Part shown: positions 26,693-36,194 of the stretch, one piece after another
How the letters are laid out: each line of letters begins with the position of its first letter
Numbering within the stretch: the first letter of the stretch is position 1
Source: Flavobacteriales bacterium UBA7430
Lineage (GTDB): Bacteria > Bacteroidota > Bacteroidia > Flavobacteriales > UBA7430
Length of the DNA: 58,163 bases
Direction of reading: 5' to 3'
Assembly: GCA_002478765.1 (NCBI GenBank)
Contig: DLQO01000031.1
Span: forward strand, 1 to 58,163
The notes under the pieces: generated by a model
Told to the model about the DNA's origin: nothing
The model's database searches: none
Seen by the model: the letters and a program-made list of their open reading frames with translations, nothing else
Position numbers and translations under genes: made by a program

Positions 26693-27553
26693 ATGGAAAA
26701 GCTGGCAGTCATCGGTTTAGGTTTGATAGGGGGTTCAATGGCTTTGGATTTGAAAAAGCGATTGAAATACGAAGTATTGGGTTTAGACAAAAACCCAAAT
26801 CATATCAAAAAAGCACTGGAGTTAGGAATCATCGACAGAGAAGCTGATTTTTCAGAATTGGCGAATGTTTCCGTGGTCATTGTTGCTGTTCCGGTTGATA
26901 AAATAGCAGAAGTAACTGCACAGGTTTTGGATGTCATTGGAGAACAAACACTGGTATTTGACGTAGGTTCTGTAAAAAATAACATCTGCGAATTTATTAA
27001 GACACACCCAAAACGAACAAACTTCGTGGCAGCCCACCCGCTTGCTGGAACTGAATTTTCAGGCCCTGAGGCAGCTATTTCAAACCTCTTTGATGAAAAA
27101 GTTGCCATCATATGCGAGTCAGAAAAAACGAATTGGGAAACTTTAGATCTTGCCATTAGCTTGTTCAAGCAATTGAACATGCGAATAAAAATGATGAATC
27201 CGATCGACCATGATCGCCACGTGGCTTATGTATCTCATTTATCCCACGTAAGTTCATTCATGCTTGGTAAAACAGTATTGGGAATTGAGAAAAATGAACA
27301 AGCTATCTTTGACATGGCAAGCACCGGATTTGCCTCGACGGTTCGATTGGCAAAAAGTTCAGCAAACACATGGACTCCTATTTTTATCGAGAACAAAGAA
27401 AATATTGTTAACGCTCTGGAAGAATACATTAAAAATCTGGCGGAATTCAAGAAGTTTATCGAATCTAACGATGACGATATGTTGAACAAAACAATGAACA
27501 ACACCAATTACATCAAGACCATTTTAGATGGGATAAAATCAAACGATAAGTAA
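26693..27553 (+). CDS. tyrA: Prephenate dehydrogenase
   Basis: TyrA oxidises prephenate to 4-hydroxyphenylpyruvate with NAD(P)+. The 286-residue protein starts with the Rossmann motif GLGLIGGS (8-15). It has the substrate-binding HPLAGTEFSGPEAA with the conserved His, and DHDRHVAYVSHLSH farther on. No ACT or chorismate mutase domain is attached. It begins two bases after the aminotransferase stop and shares the operon controlled by the attenuator. Confidence 0.95.
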   Translation: MEKLAVIGLGLIGGSMALDLKKRLKYEVLGLDKNPNHIKKALELGIIDREADFSELANVSVVIVAVPVDKIAEVTAQVLDVIGEQTLVFDVGSVKNNICEFIKTHPKRTNFVAAHPLAGTEFSGPEAAISNLFDEKVAIICESEKTNWETLDLAISLFKQLNMRIKMMNPIDHDRHVAYVSHLSHVSSFMLGKTVLGIEKNEQAIFDMASTGFASTVRLAKSSANTWTPIFIENKENIVNALEEYIKNLAEFKKFIESNDDDMLNKTMNNTNYIKTILDGIKSNDK

Positions 27554-27571
27554 AAATTAAAACAACAGAAG

Positions 27572-28648
27572 ATGGAAATAACGAAAAACAACAGAAAATG
27601 GCTAGACAGTTTGGGCTTATCACACCCAGTTGTTATCGCAGGCCCTTGTAGTGCAGAGTCAGAGGAGCAAGTTTTAAAAACTGCACACGAATTAAAAAAG
27701 ACAGATACGAATATTTTTAGAGCGGGTATTTGGAAACCACGAACGCGTCCAGGTGGATTTGAAGGTGTCGGTGAAAAAGGATTGCCGTGGTTGCAAAAAG
27801 TTCGCGAAGAAACCGGATTCAAGGTTACTACTGAAGTTGGGAATGCAGATCATGTTGAGAAAGCATTAAAATACGATGTAGATATTTTATGGATCGGAGC
27901 CAGAACCACAGTAAACCCATTTGCCGTACAAGAAATAGCAGATGCACTAAAAGGAGTTGATAAGCCTGTCTTGGTGAAAAACCCCGTAAATCCTGATCTA
28001 GCATTATGGCTTGGAGGTGTTGAGCGTATCAAAGCAGCAGGTATTTCTCAACTGGGTGTTATACACAGAGGATTCTCATCCTACAAATCCCAAAACTACC
28101 GCAACAAACCAAAATGGCAAATTGCGATTGAATTGAAAAAGGAGTTCCCAGACCTTCCTCTTATCTTAGACCCTTCTCATATATGCGGTAGAAGAGACAC
28201 GATATTGGATGTAACTCAAACGGCATTAGACTTGAACTATGACGGTTTCATGATTGAAACACACATAGACCCAGACAATGCTTGGAGTGATGCCAAACAA
28301 CAAATTACACCGACAAGGTTGAATGAGATTACAGAAGAACTAGTAATCCGAAAAGAGAACAGCCCTAAAGAGACATTCCAAAAAAAATTGGAGATCTACA
28401 GAGGTGATTTAGATCTTCTTGACAACAACCTAATTGGATTGTTAAAAAATCGGATGGACATCTCGGAACTCATTGGAGACTTAAAACGTGAAGAAAATGT
28501 TGCCATTCTTCAAAGTTCAAGATGGGAAGAAATTTTAACATCAATGGTTGATGAAGCAAATAAAAAAGGCCTAAACAAGGAGTTTATTTCTGAAATATTC
28601 AAAGCCATTCATGTGGAATCAATTAAGATTCAACACGAAACCAAATAA
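27572..28648 (+). CDS. Bifunctional DAHP synthase / chorismate mutase
   Basis: The N-terminal domain (about 1-260) is a type I-beta DAHP synthase: VVIAGPCSAESEEQ, the FRAGIWKPRTRPGGFEG loop, VLVKNP, GVIHRGFSSY and DPSHICGRRD. The C-terminal domain (about 270-358) is an AroQ-type chorismate mutase, seen in KLEIYRGDLDLLDNNLIGLL and KNRMDISELIGDLK. In related Bacteroidota enzymes the mutase domain gives allosteric control by prephenate. One protein therefore supplies both the first shikimate step and chorismate-to-prephenate conversion, explaining why PheA and TyrA here lack mutase domains. A terminator follows immediately. Confidence 0.94.
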   Translation: MEITKNNRKWLDSLGLSHPVVIAGPCSAESEEQVLKTAHELKKTDTNIFRAGIWKPRTRPGGFEGVGEKGLPWLQKVREETGFKVTTEVGNADHVEKALKYDVDILWIGARTTVNPFAVQEIADALKGVDKPVLVKNPVNPDLALWLGGVERIKAAGISQLGVIHRGFSSYKSQNYRNKPKWQIAIELKKEFPDLPLILDPSHICGRRDTILDVTQTALDLNYDGFMIETHIDPDNAWSDAKQQITPTRLNEITEELVIRKENSPKETFQKKLEIYRGDLDLLDNNLIGLLKNRMDISELIGDLKREENVAILQSSRWEEILTSMVDEANKKGLNKEFISEIFKAIHVESIKIQHETK

Positions 28649-28660
28649 TTCAAAAAAAGA

Positions 28661-28690
28661 AAAAAGCCACTTGATGAAGTGGCTTTTTTC
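28661..28690 (+). terminator. Terminator after the Phe/Tyr operon
   Basis: AAAAAGCCACTT and AAGTGGCTTTTT form a 12-bp stem around a GATG loop with T runs on both strands, so it may also end lysS transcription from the opposite side. Confidence 0.87.
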
Positions 28691-28704
28691 TTTTTAAGTT
28701 TTTC

Positions 28705-30417
28705 TTAATTCTCAACGAAATCGATGACGATACCATCTTCGGTTTTGGTTGCTTTGGTAAGACCTAGTTTTCCTAAGGTCTTCATTCCTTTATCCCACTT
28801 TTTATTACTCAACTGAGTAAGCTCTTTGAGCTCATTCAAATCCATAGATTTCCGTTCACTGAGAATGTCAAAAATAACTTTCTCATGTTCTTTCAATTCA
28901 ACAGTCGGTTTGTTGTCAAATTTCTCAGGCCTCATCTGAGGGAAAAATAACACCTCTTGAATGGATAACTGATTGGTTAACAACATCGTCAGTCGATCAA
29001 TTCCAATCCCCATACCTGAGGTAGGCGGCATACCGTATTCCAAAGCTCTCAAAAAATCTTGATCAATGAACATGGCTTCATCATCTCCTTTGGCCGACAA
29101 GGCCAATTGCTCTTCAAAGCGCTCACGTTGATCGATCGGATCGTTCAACTCAGAATAGGCATTGGCAATTTCCTTACCATTTACCATAAGCTCAAAACGC
29201 TCTGTTAATTCAGGATTATCTCTGTGGACCTTACACAAGGGAGACATTTCTTTAGGATAATCCGTAATGAAGGTTGGTTGAATGTAATGCGGTTCACACT
29301 TCTCTCCAAAGATTTCATCTATAAGTTTTCCTTTACCCATGGAGTCTTCTACCGCTATAGCTAAACTTTTACAAGCCTCTCTCAACTGAATTTCATCCAT
29401 ACCCGAAATATCAATTCCGGTATGCTCCTTTATTGCGTCCGTCATTGTTACTCGAGCAAAAGGAGTCTTAAAGCTGATCTTTCTATCGCCAACCACCACA
29501 TCTGTTTCTCCATTTACATCCATTGCAACCCGCTGAATCATTTGCTCGGTAAAATCCATCATCCAGTGGTAATCCTTGTAAGCTACGTAGATTTCCATGA
29601 CAGTGAATTCGGGATTGTGCGTGCGATCCATCCCTTCATTTCGGAAATCTTTCGCAAATTCATACACGCCATCGAAACCTCCAACAATCAATCTTTTTAA
29701 ATACAATTCGTTGGCAATTCTCAAATAAAGAGGAATGTCAAGAGCATTATGGTGAGATATAAATGGTCGCGCAGATGCGCCACCCGGTATCGGCTGAAGA
29801 ATCGGAGTTTCGACCTCCAAATAGTCTTTTTCATTAAAGAACGCGCGCATGCTATTGATAATCTTGGTGCGTTTGATGAATGTCTCTTTGACTCCTTCAT
29901 TAACGACCAAATCAACATAACGTTGCCGGTATCGGAGTTCAGGATCCGTAAAGGCGTCATATACTTTACCGTCGTCATCTGTTTTGACAATTGGGAGTGG
30001 CTTCAAAGACTTCGACAAAAGTGTGAACGTCTTTACCATCAGAGATATTTCTCCTACCTGAGTTTTAAACAACTCTCCTTCTACGCCAATGAAATCTCCC
30101 ATATCAAGTAATTTCTTGAACACTTCATTGTAAAGCGTCTTATCCTCACTTGTGCATATTTCATCACGATTGAAATACAATTGCAAACGACCCTCCGCAT
30201 CTTGCAACTCAGCAAAAGATGCTTTACCCATAATTCGGCGACTCATCAGGCGACCTGCCAAACAGACCTTTTTGCCCTCCACGAAGCTTTCCTTACAATC
30301 TTTGGTGTAAGCACTAACGTCGAAGGCTGCTGCTGGGTAAGGTTCGATACCCAAATCTCTTAGCTTTTTAAGCGACTCTCTACGGACCGATTCCTGTTCT
30401 GATAACTGCATACTCAT
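28705..30417 (-). CDS. lysS: Lysyl-tRNA synthetase, class II
   Basis: LysS charges tRNA-Lys. The 570-residue protein has an N-terminal OB-fold anticodon domain (about 50-150: GRLMSRRIMGKASFAELQD). The class II motifs include RQRYVDLVVN, NEGMDRTHNPEFTVMEIYVAY (motif 2) and GMGIGIDRLTML (motif 3). It is about 65 residues longer than the E. coli enzyme at the C-terminus, with an added basic domain (KVIFDILSERKSMDLNELKE) resembling a small winged helix. It starts MSMQ at 30417; the second Met is equally possible. Confidence 0.96.
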   Translation of the reverse strand: MSMQLSEQESVRRESLKKLRDLGIEPYPAAAFDVSAYTKDCKESFVEGKKVCLAGRLMSRRIMGKASFAELQDAEGRLQLYFNRDEICTSEDKTLYNEVFKKLLDMGDFIGVEGELFKTQVGEISLMVKTFTLLSKSLKPLPIVKTDDDGKVYDAFTDPELRYRQRYVDLVVNEGVKETFIKRTKIINSMRAFFNEKDYLEVETPILQPIPGGASARPFISHHNALDIPLYLRIANELYLKRLIVGGFDGVYEFAKDFRNEGMDRTHNPEFTVMEIYVAYKDYHWMMDFTEQMIQRVAMDVNGETDVVVGDRKISFKTPFARVTMTDAIKEHTGIDISGMDEIQLREACKSLAIAVEDSMGKGKLIDEIFGEKCEPHYIQPTFITDYPKEMSPLCKVHRDNPELTERFELMVNGKEIANAYSELNDPIDQRERFEEQLALSAKGDDEAMFIDQDFLRALEYGMPPTSGMGIGIDRLTMLLTNQLSIQEVLFFPQMRPEKFDNKPTVELKEHEKVIFDILSERKSMDLNELKELTQLSNKKWDKGMKTLGKLGLTKATKTEDGIVIDFVEN

Positions 30418-30432
30418 GTCTTAAAATTTGGA

Positions 30433-30440
30433 CAAATATA
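30433..30440 (-). promoter_or_regulatory. Candidate -7 box (TATATTTG) for lysS
   Basis: TATATTTG on the minus strand lies 15 bases before the lysS ATG. A matching TTG was not found at the usual distance. Confidence 0.4.
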
Positions 30441-30510
30441 CCAAACTTTTGAAAGATAAATCGTTACTTTGCAGCCTGTAAAAACAGATTAACTAAAGCG
30501 TCAAAATATC

Positions 30511-31494
30511 ATGAAGGATTTGATTACTGGTTTTGGAGACCAACTAAGACATGCTCTCGAAATTGGAGCCAACACCTCACTGAAAGAGAACACTAAGAAA
30601 ATCGAAAGTGTTTTAATCACAGGTCTAGGAGGTTCTGGAATTGGTGGGACAATCGTATCTGAACTTACCGCTGAAGAATGTTCGGTTCCCGTTGCAACAA
30701 ACAAAGGGTATGACCTACCGGGGTACATCAATGAAAACACCTTGGTTATCTGTTCTTCATTTTCTGGAAATACAGAAGAAACTATTGAAGCATTTCACAA
30801 AGCAAAAGCAAAAAATGCTGAAATTGCTTGCGTAAGTTCTGGTGGGCAATTAATTGAGTTGGCCAAAGAAAATAACCTCAACTACATTCAATTGCCTTCA
30901 GGCGATTCCCCTAGAGCCATGATGGGTTATTCCATTACACAACTTTTATATGTTCTAAATCACTACGGTTTGATTAGTGATGGCTTTAAAGCTGAGTTAA
31001 CGAACTCTGCTGCACTAGTAGATAGCCTGCAAGAAGAAATTCAAGCAGATGCAGAAAAAATCACGGATCACCTGTACGGTAAAGTCCCTGTTGTATATGC
31101 ATGTGATGGATACCAAGGGATGGCTGTTCGATTTACGCAACAATTGGCGGAAAACTCAAAAATGGTGAGCTGGCACAACATCATTCCAGAAATGAATCAC
31201 AATGAGTTGGTGGGCTGGAGAACTAAAAATGAAGATTTGGCAGTGATTTTCTTCCGTAACGAAAGTGATCACAAACGCAACCAAAAGCGTATAGAAATCA
31301 ATAACGAAGTCGTATCAAAGTATACTTCATCAGTTATGGAGTACTGGTCAAAAGGTGAGACCATGTACGAAAAAACTTTCTACTTAATCAATGTTGGTGA
31401 TCACGCAACGTTCAACCTATCTAAAAGAAACGGAGTGGTTGTAGAAGAAATTGATGTCATCAACTACCTCAAAGGAGAACTCGCAAAGTTCTAA
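30511..31494 (+). CDS. Bifunctional phosphoglucose/phosphomannose isomerase
   Basis: This 327-residue two-SIS-domain protein fits the PGI/PMI family first described in archaea, which interconverts glucose-6-P or mannose-6-P with fructose-6-P. The first SIS domain has GLGGSGIGG and CSSFSGNTEETIEAF for phosphate binding. PSGDSPRAMMGYS and NIIPEMNHNELVGW follow; the latter carries the conserved Glu and His expected at the active site. It is divergent from lysS. Whether both activities are used here cannot be told. Confidence 0.88.
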   Translation: MKDLITGFGDQLRHALEIGANTSLKENTKKIESVLITGLGGSGIGGTIVSELTAEECSVPVATNKGYDLPGYINENTLVICSSFSGNTEETIEAFHKAKAKNAEIACVSSGGQLIELAKENNLNYIQLPSGDSPRAMMGYSITQLLYVLNHYGLISDGFKAELTNSAALVDSLQEEIQADAEKITDHLYGKVPVVYACDGYQGMAVRFTQQLAENSKMVSWHNIIPEMNHNELVGWRTKNEDLAVIFFRNESDHKRNQKRIEINNEVVSKYTSSVMEYWSKGETMYEKTFYLINVGDHATFNLSKRNGVVVEEIDVINYLKGELAKF

Positions 31495-31569
31495 GCATTG
31501 AGTTCATACTTGTTGCATCAAATCGCTTAACTTTAGAGGTGATTTTGTGATGAGCAATCAGCAATTAGA

Positions 31570-32274
31570 ATGCAAAACGTTAAATACATCAATCTAGGTC
31601 TAATAGACTACAAAGAAGCCTGGGATTATCAGGAAGAATTGTTTCAAGGTATTATTGATGTAAAACGAGAAAATAGAAAACGAGAAAAAGAAAAGCTTGC
31701 TTTGGAAAAAATCCAGAGCAAGCTTATTTTTTGTGAACATCATCACGTTTTTACCCTAGGGAAAAGCGGTGTTCAGTCAAATTTACTGGTTAACGAAGCC
31801 CAACTGGCTGAAAAGGGGGCAAAGTTCTACAAAATTAATCGAGGGGGTGACATCACCTATCACGGACCAGGCCAGCTGGTAGGCTATCCTATTTTTGACC
31901 TCGATAATTTCTTTACCGACATTCATAAATATTTGCGTTACCTGGAAGAAGCTGTGATACTCACTCTTGCAGAGTACAACATTACGGGAGGTAGGATACA
32001 AGGTTCAACCGGAGTTTGGTTGGACTGGGACAATCCAAAAGCGCGTAAAATTTGTGCCCTCGGTGTTCGCTCAAGCAGGTGGGTAACCATGCACGGGTTT
32101 GCCTTCAACATCAACTCTGACCTTAATTTCTTTAGCAACATCATTCCCTGTGGGATCACAGACAAGGCAGTAACATCACTCCAAAAAGAACTGGGTCAAA
32201 CAATAGACATGCAAGAAGTACAAACCAAGATGAAAAAGCACTTGGAGCTCCTTTTTGACATGACGTTGATCTAA
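31570..32274 (+). CDS. lipB: Octanoyl-[ACP]:protein octanoyltransferase
   Basis: LipB transfers octanoate from ACP to lipoyl domains, the first step of lipoate synthesis. The 234-residue protein has RGGDITYHGPGQLVGYPIFDL, the catalytic Lys in ARKICALGVRSSRW and the catalytic Cys in IIPCGITDKAVTSL. An Arg/Lys/Glu-rich helix near residues 33-50 is a family-size insertion. It lies 75 bases after the isomerase gene, and no lipA is adjacent. Confidence 0.95.
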   Translation: MQNVKYINLGLIDYKEAWDYQEELFQGIIDVKRENRKREKEKLALEKIQSKLIFCEHHHVFTLGKSGVQSNLLVNEAQLAEKGAKFYKINRGGDITYHGPGQLVGYPIFDLDNFFTDIHKYLRYLEEAVILTLAEYNITGGRIQGSTGVWLDWDNPKARKICALGVRSSRWVTMHGFAFNINSDLNFFSNIIPCGITDKAVTSLQKELGQTIDMQEVQTKMKKHLELLFDMTLI

Positions 32275-32413
32275 AAAGACCTATCGCACCAGAGCGTCTT
32301 TAAAGTTTGAATTAGTCAATATATTCCTTATATTGTATAGGCTCCATAACAAGAGATGACCGAGTAAGTCTCTTAAAAATGACAATATCATCGCCAAAAT
32401 CAAGAATCAAAAC

Positions 32414-33562
32414 ATGAAACACGCCTCCCCCATTCTGAAAGCTATACTATTGATTTTAATTTCCTTCAATGTATACATTCTGTTAAGCGGGAAAACATAC
32501 GTGTATAAAGCTATAAAAATTGGATACATGCAAGGAAACGCCTCAGCAAGCATTGAAGATGTTAGCTTTTTTGAAACACGCACAGTGGCATCCGAAAATG
32601 GCGAGCAGTGGCCTTTGGGAGCTGACTACAATCAGAAAAAAATCAGCGAGGAATTCAGAGCGAGACTTGAAAAAAATGAATCCATTGCTTATACTGTTAT
32701 CCAAGACGATAGCATTCGCTACGAGGAATATTGGGGGGTCGGATCAAGAACATCGAAGACGAACTCTTTTTCTGCTGGGAAAAGTATTGTAAGTATGCTT
32801 GTGGGAATTGCTATTGAAGAAGGGGCTATAGACAGTATCCATCAAAAAGTTATTGATTTCATTCCCGAGTATAAGAACAAGAAATATCCGTACAACTCAG
32901 AAGTAACCGTTGAGGATTTACTTACTATGAGTTCAGGCATGGATTGGAATGAGGGTTACATCAACCCCTTGGCAATTACTGCAGAGGCATACCTCACTGA
33001 AGAATTAGAAGAGCTCTTGTTGCAAATTAATTTTACCAGTAAACCAGGAGCTAAATGGAACTACCAAAGCGGGAACACCCAAGTCTTAGGAATACTCTTG
33101 GAGCGTGCTACAGGTATCCGTTTAAGCGAATATGCCTCTGAGAAGCTTTGGAAACCGTTACAAGCTAGCGATGATGCACTATGGATGTTAGATCATGAAA
33201 ACGGCGTTGAAAAAGCCTATTGTTGTTTCAACTCAAATGCCCTAGACTTTGCGCGATTTGGTCATCTTTACTTAAATGATGGTCGATGGAAAGGACAACA
33301 AATTGTCGATAGTACCTATGTAGCAACATCTCTAAAAGCAAGCCTTAATGAACAATATGGCTATTCTTGGTGGCTTTACAACACCGAATATAAGTATCCG
33401 GTATTTTGCATGAGTGGCATCAACGGGCAATATGTAATTAACATCCCAAAATTAAACCTAGTCGCTGTTAGATTGGGGCACAAAGAAGAGAAAAAATTGG
33501 AGGACCAACCCAAGGACCTCATCTTCTATATTGAAAAAATAATCGAACAATACGATATCTGA
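32414..33562 (+). CDS. Serine hydrolase, beta-lactamase (class C) family
   Basis: The 382-residue protein has an N-terminal membrane anchor or signal (about 9-25, AILLILISFNVYILLSG) and a beta-lactamase-like domain. The catalytic S120-x-x-K123 is in FSAGKSIVS, and the tyrosine motif is in NYQSGNTQVLG. A late GYSWWLYN segment matches this PF00144 group. It is likely a periplasmic esterase, D-peptidase or similar hydrolase. Resistance function cannot be assumed, because most PF00144 members are not beta-lactamases. Confidence 0.85.
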   Translation: MKHASPILKAILLILISFNVYILLSGKTYVYKAIKIGYMQGNASASIEDVSFFETRTVASENGEQWPLGADYNQKKISEEFRARLEKNESIAYTVIQDDSIRYEEYWGVGSRTSKTNSFSAGKSIVSMLVGIAIEEGAIDSIHQKVIDFIPEYKNKKYPYNSEVTVEDLLTMSSGMDWNEGYINPLAITAEAYLTEELEELLLQINFTSKPGAKWNYQSGNTQVLGILLERATGIRLSEYASEKLWKPLQASDDALWMLDHENGVEKAYCCFNSNALDFARFGHLYLNDGRWKGQQIVDSTYVATSLKASLNEQYGYSWWLYNTEYKYPVFCMSGINGQYVINIPKLNLVAVRLGHKEEKKLEDQPKDLIFYIEKIIEQYDI

Positions 33563-33620
33563 AATCATACAACAATCAACAAATAAAATATCCAAATAGA
33601 TTCTCATAGATAATTTAATC

Positions 33621-34343
33621 ATGAATGCGATAGACATCCAAAACATACTTTTCCTTGACATAGAGACTGTTAGCGGAACAGCAACATACGAAGAGCTCAA
33701 CGAGAGTATGCAAACACTTTGGGCTGAAAAAACCAAATGGCAGCGCAAAGAGGAAATCACGCCCAAAGACTTTTATGCTGAAAGGGCCGGGATTCTGGCT
33801 GAATTTGGGAAAATTGTATGCATATCAGTAGGCTTTGTTCATTATGCCGATGGCATGAAAAATTTTCGCCTGCGCTCCTTTTTCAACCACGATGAGGCTC
33901 TGGTGTTGGGAGAGTTTGCAGAGATGCTCAATGGCAAATATTTCAATCACAAAGAACAGGTTTTGTGCGGGCACAATGCAAAAGAATTCGACTTCCCCTA
34001 TATCTGTAGACGAATGATTATCCACGGCATTCCCCTACCCTCAATATTACAAATTGCTGGCAAGAAGCCCTGGGAGATCCAACATCTAGACACCATGGAA
34101 CTCTGGAAGTTTGGGGATTACAAACACTACACCTCCATCAAGTTGTTGTGTGCCATCCTGGACATTCCTACACCGAAGGTCGATATCGATGGAAGTAAAG
34201 TAAGTTCTGTGTACTGGGAGCAAAATGATCTAAAACGAATCGCTAAATACTGTGAAAAGGACGTTTTAGCGACCGCACAAATATTCATGAAATTCCGAAA
34301 TGATCAGCTCATTAAGGACGAGCAAGTTTCTTTTAGTTTTTGA
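33621..34343 (+). CDS. DEDDy 3'-5' exonuclease (PolB-exonuclease-like)
   Basis: These 240 residues form a stand-alone DnaQ-like exonuclease of the PolB-related group. Exo I is LFLDIETVSG (D13, E15). Exo II is CGHNAKEFDFPYICRRM. Exo III is YCEKDVLATAQ, with the Tyr and Asp of DEDDy enzymes. There is no polymerase domain. It could act in DNA repair or proofreading with another enzyme; the substrate is unknown. It lies 59 bases after the hydrolase gene. Confidence 0.9.
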   Translation: MNAIDIQNILFLDIETVSGTATYEELNESMQTLWAEKTKWQRKEEITPKDFYAERAGILAEFGKIVCISVGFVHYADGMKNFRLRSFFNHDEALVLGEFAEMLNGKYFNHKEQVLCGHNAKEFDFPYICRRMIIHGIPLPSILQIAGKKPWEIQHLDTMELWKFGDYKHYTSIKLLCAILDIPTPKVDIDGSKVSSVYWEQNDLKRIAKYCEKDVLATAQIFMKFRNDQLIKDEQVSFSF

Positions 34344-34431
34344 ATCATTCGTTCAAAACATCGAATCGTCACCATCATTTATTTCAGTTTCCAACTTTTA
34401 ATCTTTAACTTCCAATCCCAAACACAAAACC

Positions 34432-36159
34432 ATCAGTCAAACACTACTACATATAAACAACCTATCCATATCCTTTGGGGAAGGAGAACAACGAACCCAA
34501 GTACTGCATTCGGTAAATTTATCTCTACGTCAGGGAGAGATGTTGGCTTTGGTAGGAGAGTCGGGTTCTGGGAAGTCGCTTACCAGTCTGGCCAGTATGC
34601 AATTGATTCCAAACATGAAATCACACATTGACCAGGGCGAAATTTGGTATCTAAAGGGGGAAGAAAAAATTGGAATTCACAATTTGTCCGAAAAAGAAAT
34701 GCAGGGCTATCGAACAAAAGAAATCGCCATGATTTTTCAAGAACCCATGACGGCACTAAATCCGTCCATGACCTGTGGAAAACAAATTTCTGAGGCGATC
34801 CAAACCCATCTAAATTTAGAGCCTAAAGCCATTAAAAAACGTTGTTTGGAATGGTTTGAATCTGTTGAGCTTCACGACACAGAACGCATCTATTCCTCAT
34901 ACCCTCATCAGCTTTCCGGAGGACAAAAACAAAGAGTGATGATTGCCATGGCCCTCTCATGTGAGCCGAAAATACTCATTGCCGATGAACCAACAACAGC
35001 ACTGGATGTAACGGTACAAAAAGAAGTTTTAAACCTCATCAAAAGACTTCAGAAAAAACATCAAATGGCATGTCTATTCATTAGTCATGACATCGAATTG
35101 GTAAGAGATGTAGCAGACAAAGTCGCCGTCATGAAAGAAGGGGAAATTGTAGAGTACAGAATAAAAAATGAACTTTTTGAAAACCCAGAACACCCCTACA
35201 CAAAAGCACTTTTAGCCTGTAAACCTGACATTCAAAAAAACCTTAAAAGCCTAACCACAGTCAATGACTTTATTGACAACTCTGAGTTTAACTTAGATAC
35301 CTTTTATGCTCAAAATGAAATAAATATTGATGATGTAAAACGTAAAAGAGCTTCCTATTATACAAATAAGCCTCTTTTGGAAATTAATGGTCTCACAAAG
35401 GTATACGAAGAGAAGGGGTTCCTGAAACGAGGAACTCAAATTAAAGCTTTAGATGCCGTAAGTCTAAAACTCTTTAAAGGAGAAAGCCTAGGGATTGTAG
35501 GAGAATCTGGCTGTGGCAAAAGCACACTGAGCAAGTGTATCATACAGCTCGAGAAACCAAGTGCTGGCAGTATTTTATATCAGGGTGAAAAGGTTCAATG
35601 GCTACTCAAAAAAAATCCTTTGCGTTTCAGAAAAAAGATACAAATGATTTTTCAAGACCCGGCGAGTGCTCTGAACCCAAAAATGCAGATTGGTGACATC
35701 ATCACTGAGGTCATGCAGATACACCAAATCGGAGCTAATCACCATGAAAGAAAACAAAAAGCCATAGATCTACTAGAAAAAACAGGTCTTAAAGCTGAGC
35801 ATTTCAGACGTTATCCACACGAATTTTCAGGAGGGCAAAAACAACGAATAGGAATTGCCCGAGCTCTAGCTTTAGAGCCTGAAATACTTATCTGTGACGA
35901 GTCGGTTTCAGCATTGGATGTTTCTGTACAAGCCCAAGTACTTAACCTGCTTAACGAGTTGAAAGAACTCTTTTCATTAAGTTATATATTCATCTCTCAT
36001 GACCTGAGCGTGGTCAAGCACTTTTGTGATCGAATCGTTGTCCTAAATGATGGGATTGTCGAAGAAGAAGCATTTTCAGAAGAACTCTTTGAAAAGGCAA
36101 AATCTAAGTATACTCAAAAACTCATAAATGCCATACCGGGTAAAAGCATGCATTCATAA
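34432..36159 (+). CDS. Double-domain oligopeptide-type ABC transporter ATPase (DppD-DppF-like), apparent ATC start
   Basis: Two ATP-binding cassettes are fused. The first has GESGSGKS, LSGGQKQRVMIA and ILIADEPTTALD; the second has GESGCGKS, FSGGQKQRIGIA and ILICDESVSALD. This is the Dpp/Opp arrangement of peptide or nickel importers. The first in-frame ATG (34540) would remove the first beta strands of the cassette. The homologous sequence continues upstream to an ATC at 34432, giving MSQTLLHINNLSISF if translated as Met, a normal family N-terminus. No ATG, GTG or TTG occurs in that stretch and a stop lies at 34399. No permease or binding-protein genes adjoin. Confidence 0.88.
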   Translation: MSQTLLHINNLSISFGEGEQRTQVLHSVNLSLRQGEMLALVGESGSGKSLTSLASMQLIPNMKSHIDQGEIWYLKGEEKIGIHNLSEKEMQGYRTKEIAMIFQEPMTALNPSMTCGKQISEAIQTHLNLEPKAIKKRCLEWFESVELHDTERIYSSYPHQLSGGQKQRVMIAMALSCEPKILIADEPTTALDVTVQKEVLNLIKRLQKKHQMACLFISHDIELVRDVADKVAVMKEGEIVEYRIKNELFENPEHPYTKALLACKPDIQKNLKSLTTVNDFIDNSEFNLDTFYAQNEINIDDVKRKRASYYTNKPLLEINGLTKVYEEKGFLKRGTQIKALDAVSLKLFKGESLGIVGESGCGKSTLSKCIIQLEKPSAGSILYQGEKVQWLLKKNPLRFRKKIQMIFQDPASALNPKMQIGDIITEVMQIHQIGANHHERKQKAIDLLEKTGLKAEHFRRYPHEFSGGQKQRIGIARALALEPEILICDESVSALDVSVQAQVLNLLNELKELFSLSYIFISHDLSVVKHFCDRIVVLNDGIVEEEAFSEELFEKAKSKYTQKLINAIPGKSMHS

Positions 36160-36194
36160 AAAACACAAATCAATACGATCATTCTTTAGATATA

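Noticed and set aside
32414..33562. Antibiotic-resistance beta-lactamase
   Set aside because: The SxxK and tyrosine motifs place it in the broad PF00144 hydrolase family; nothing shows true lactamase specificity.
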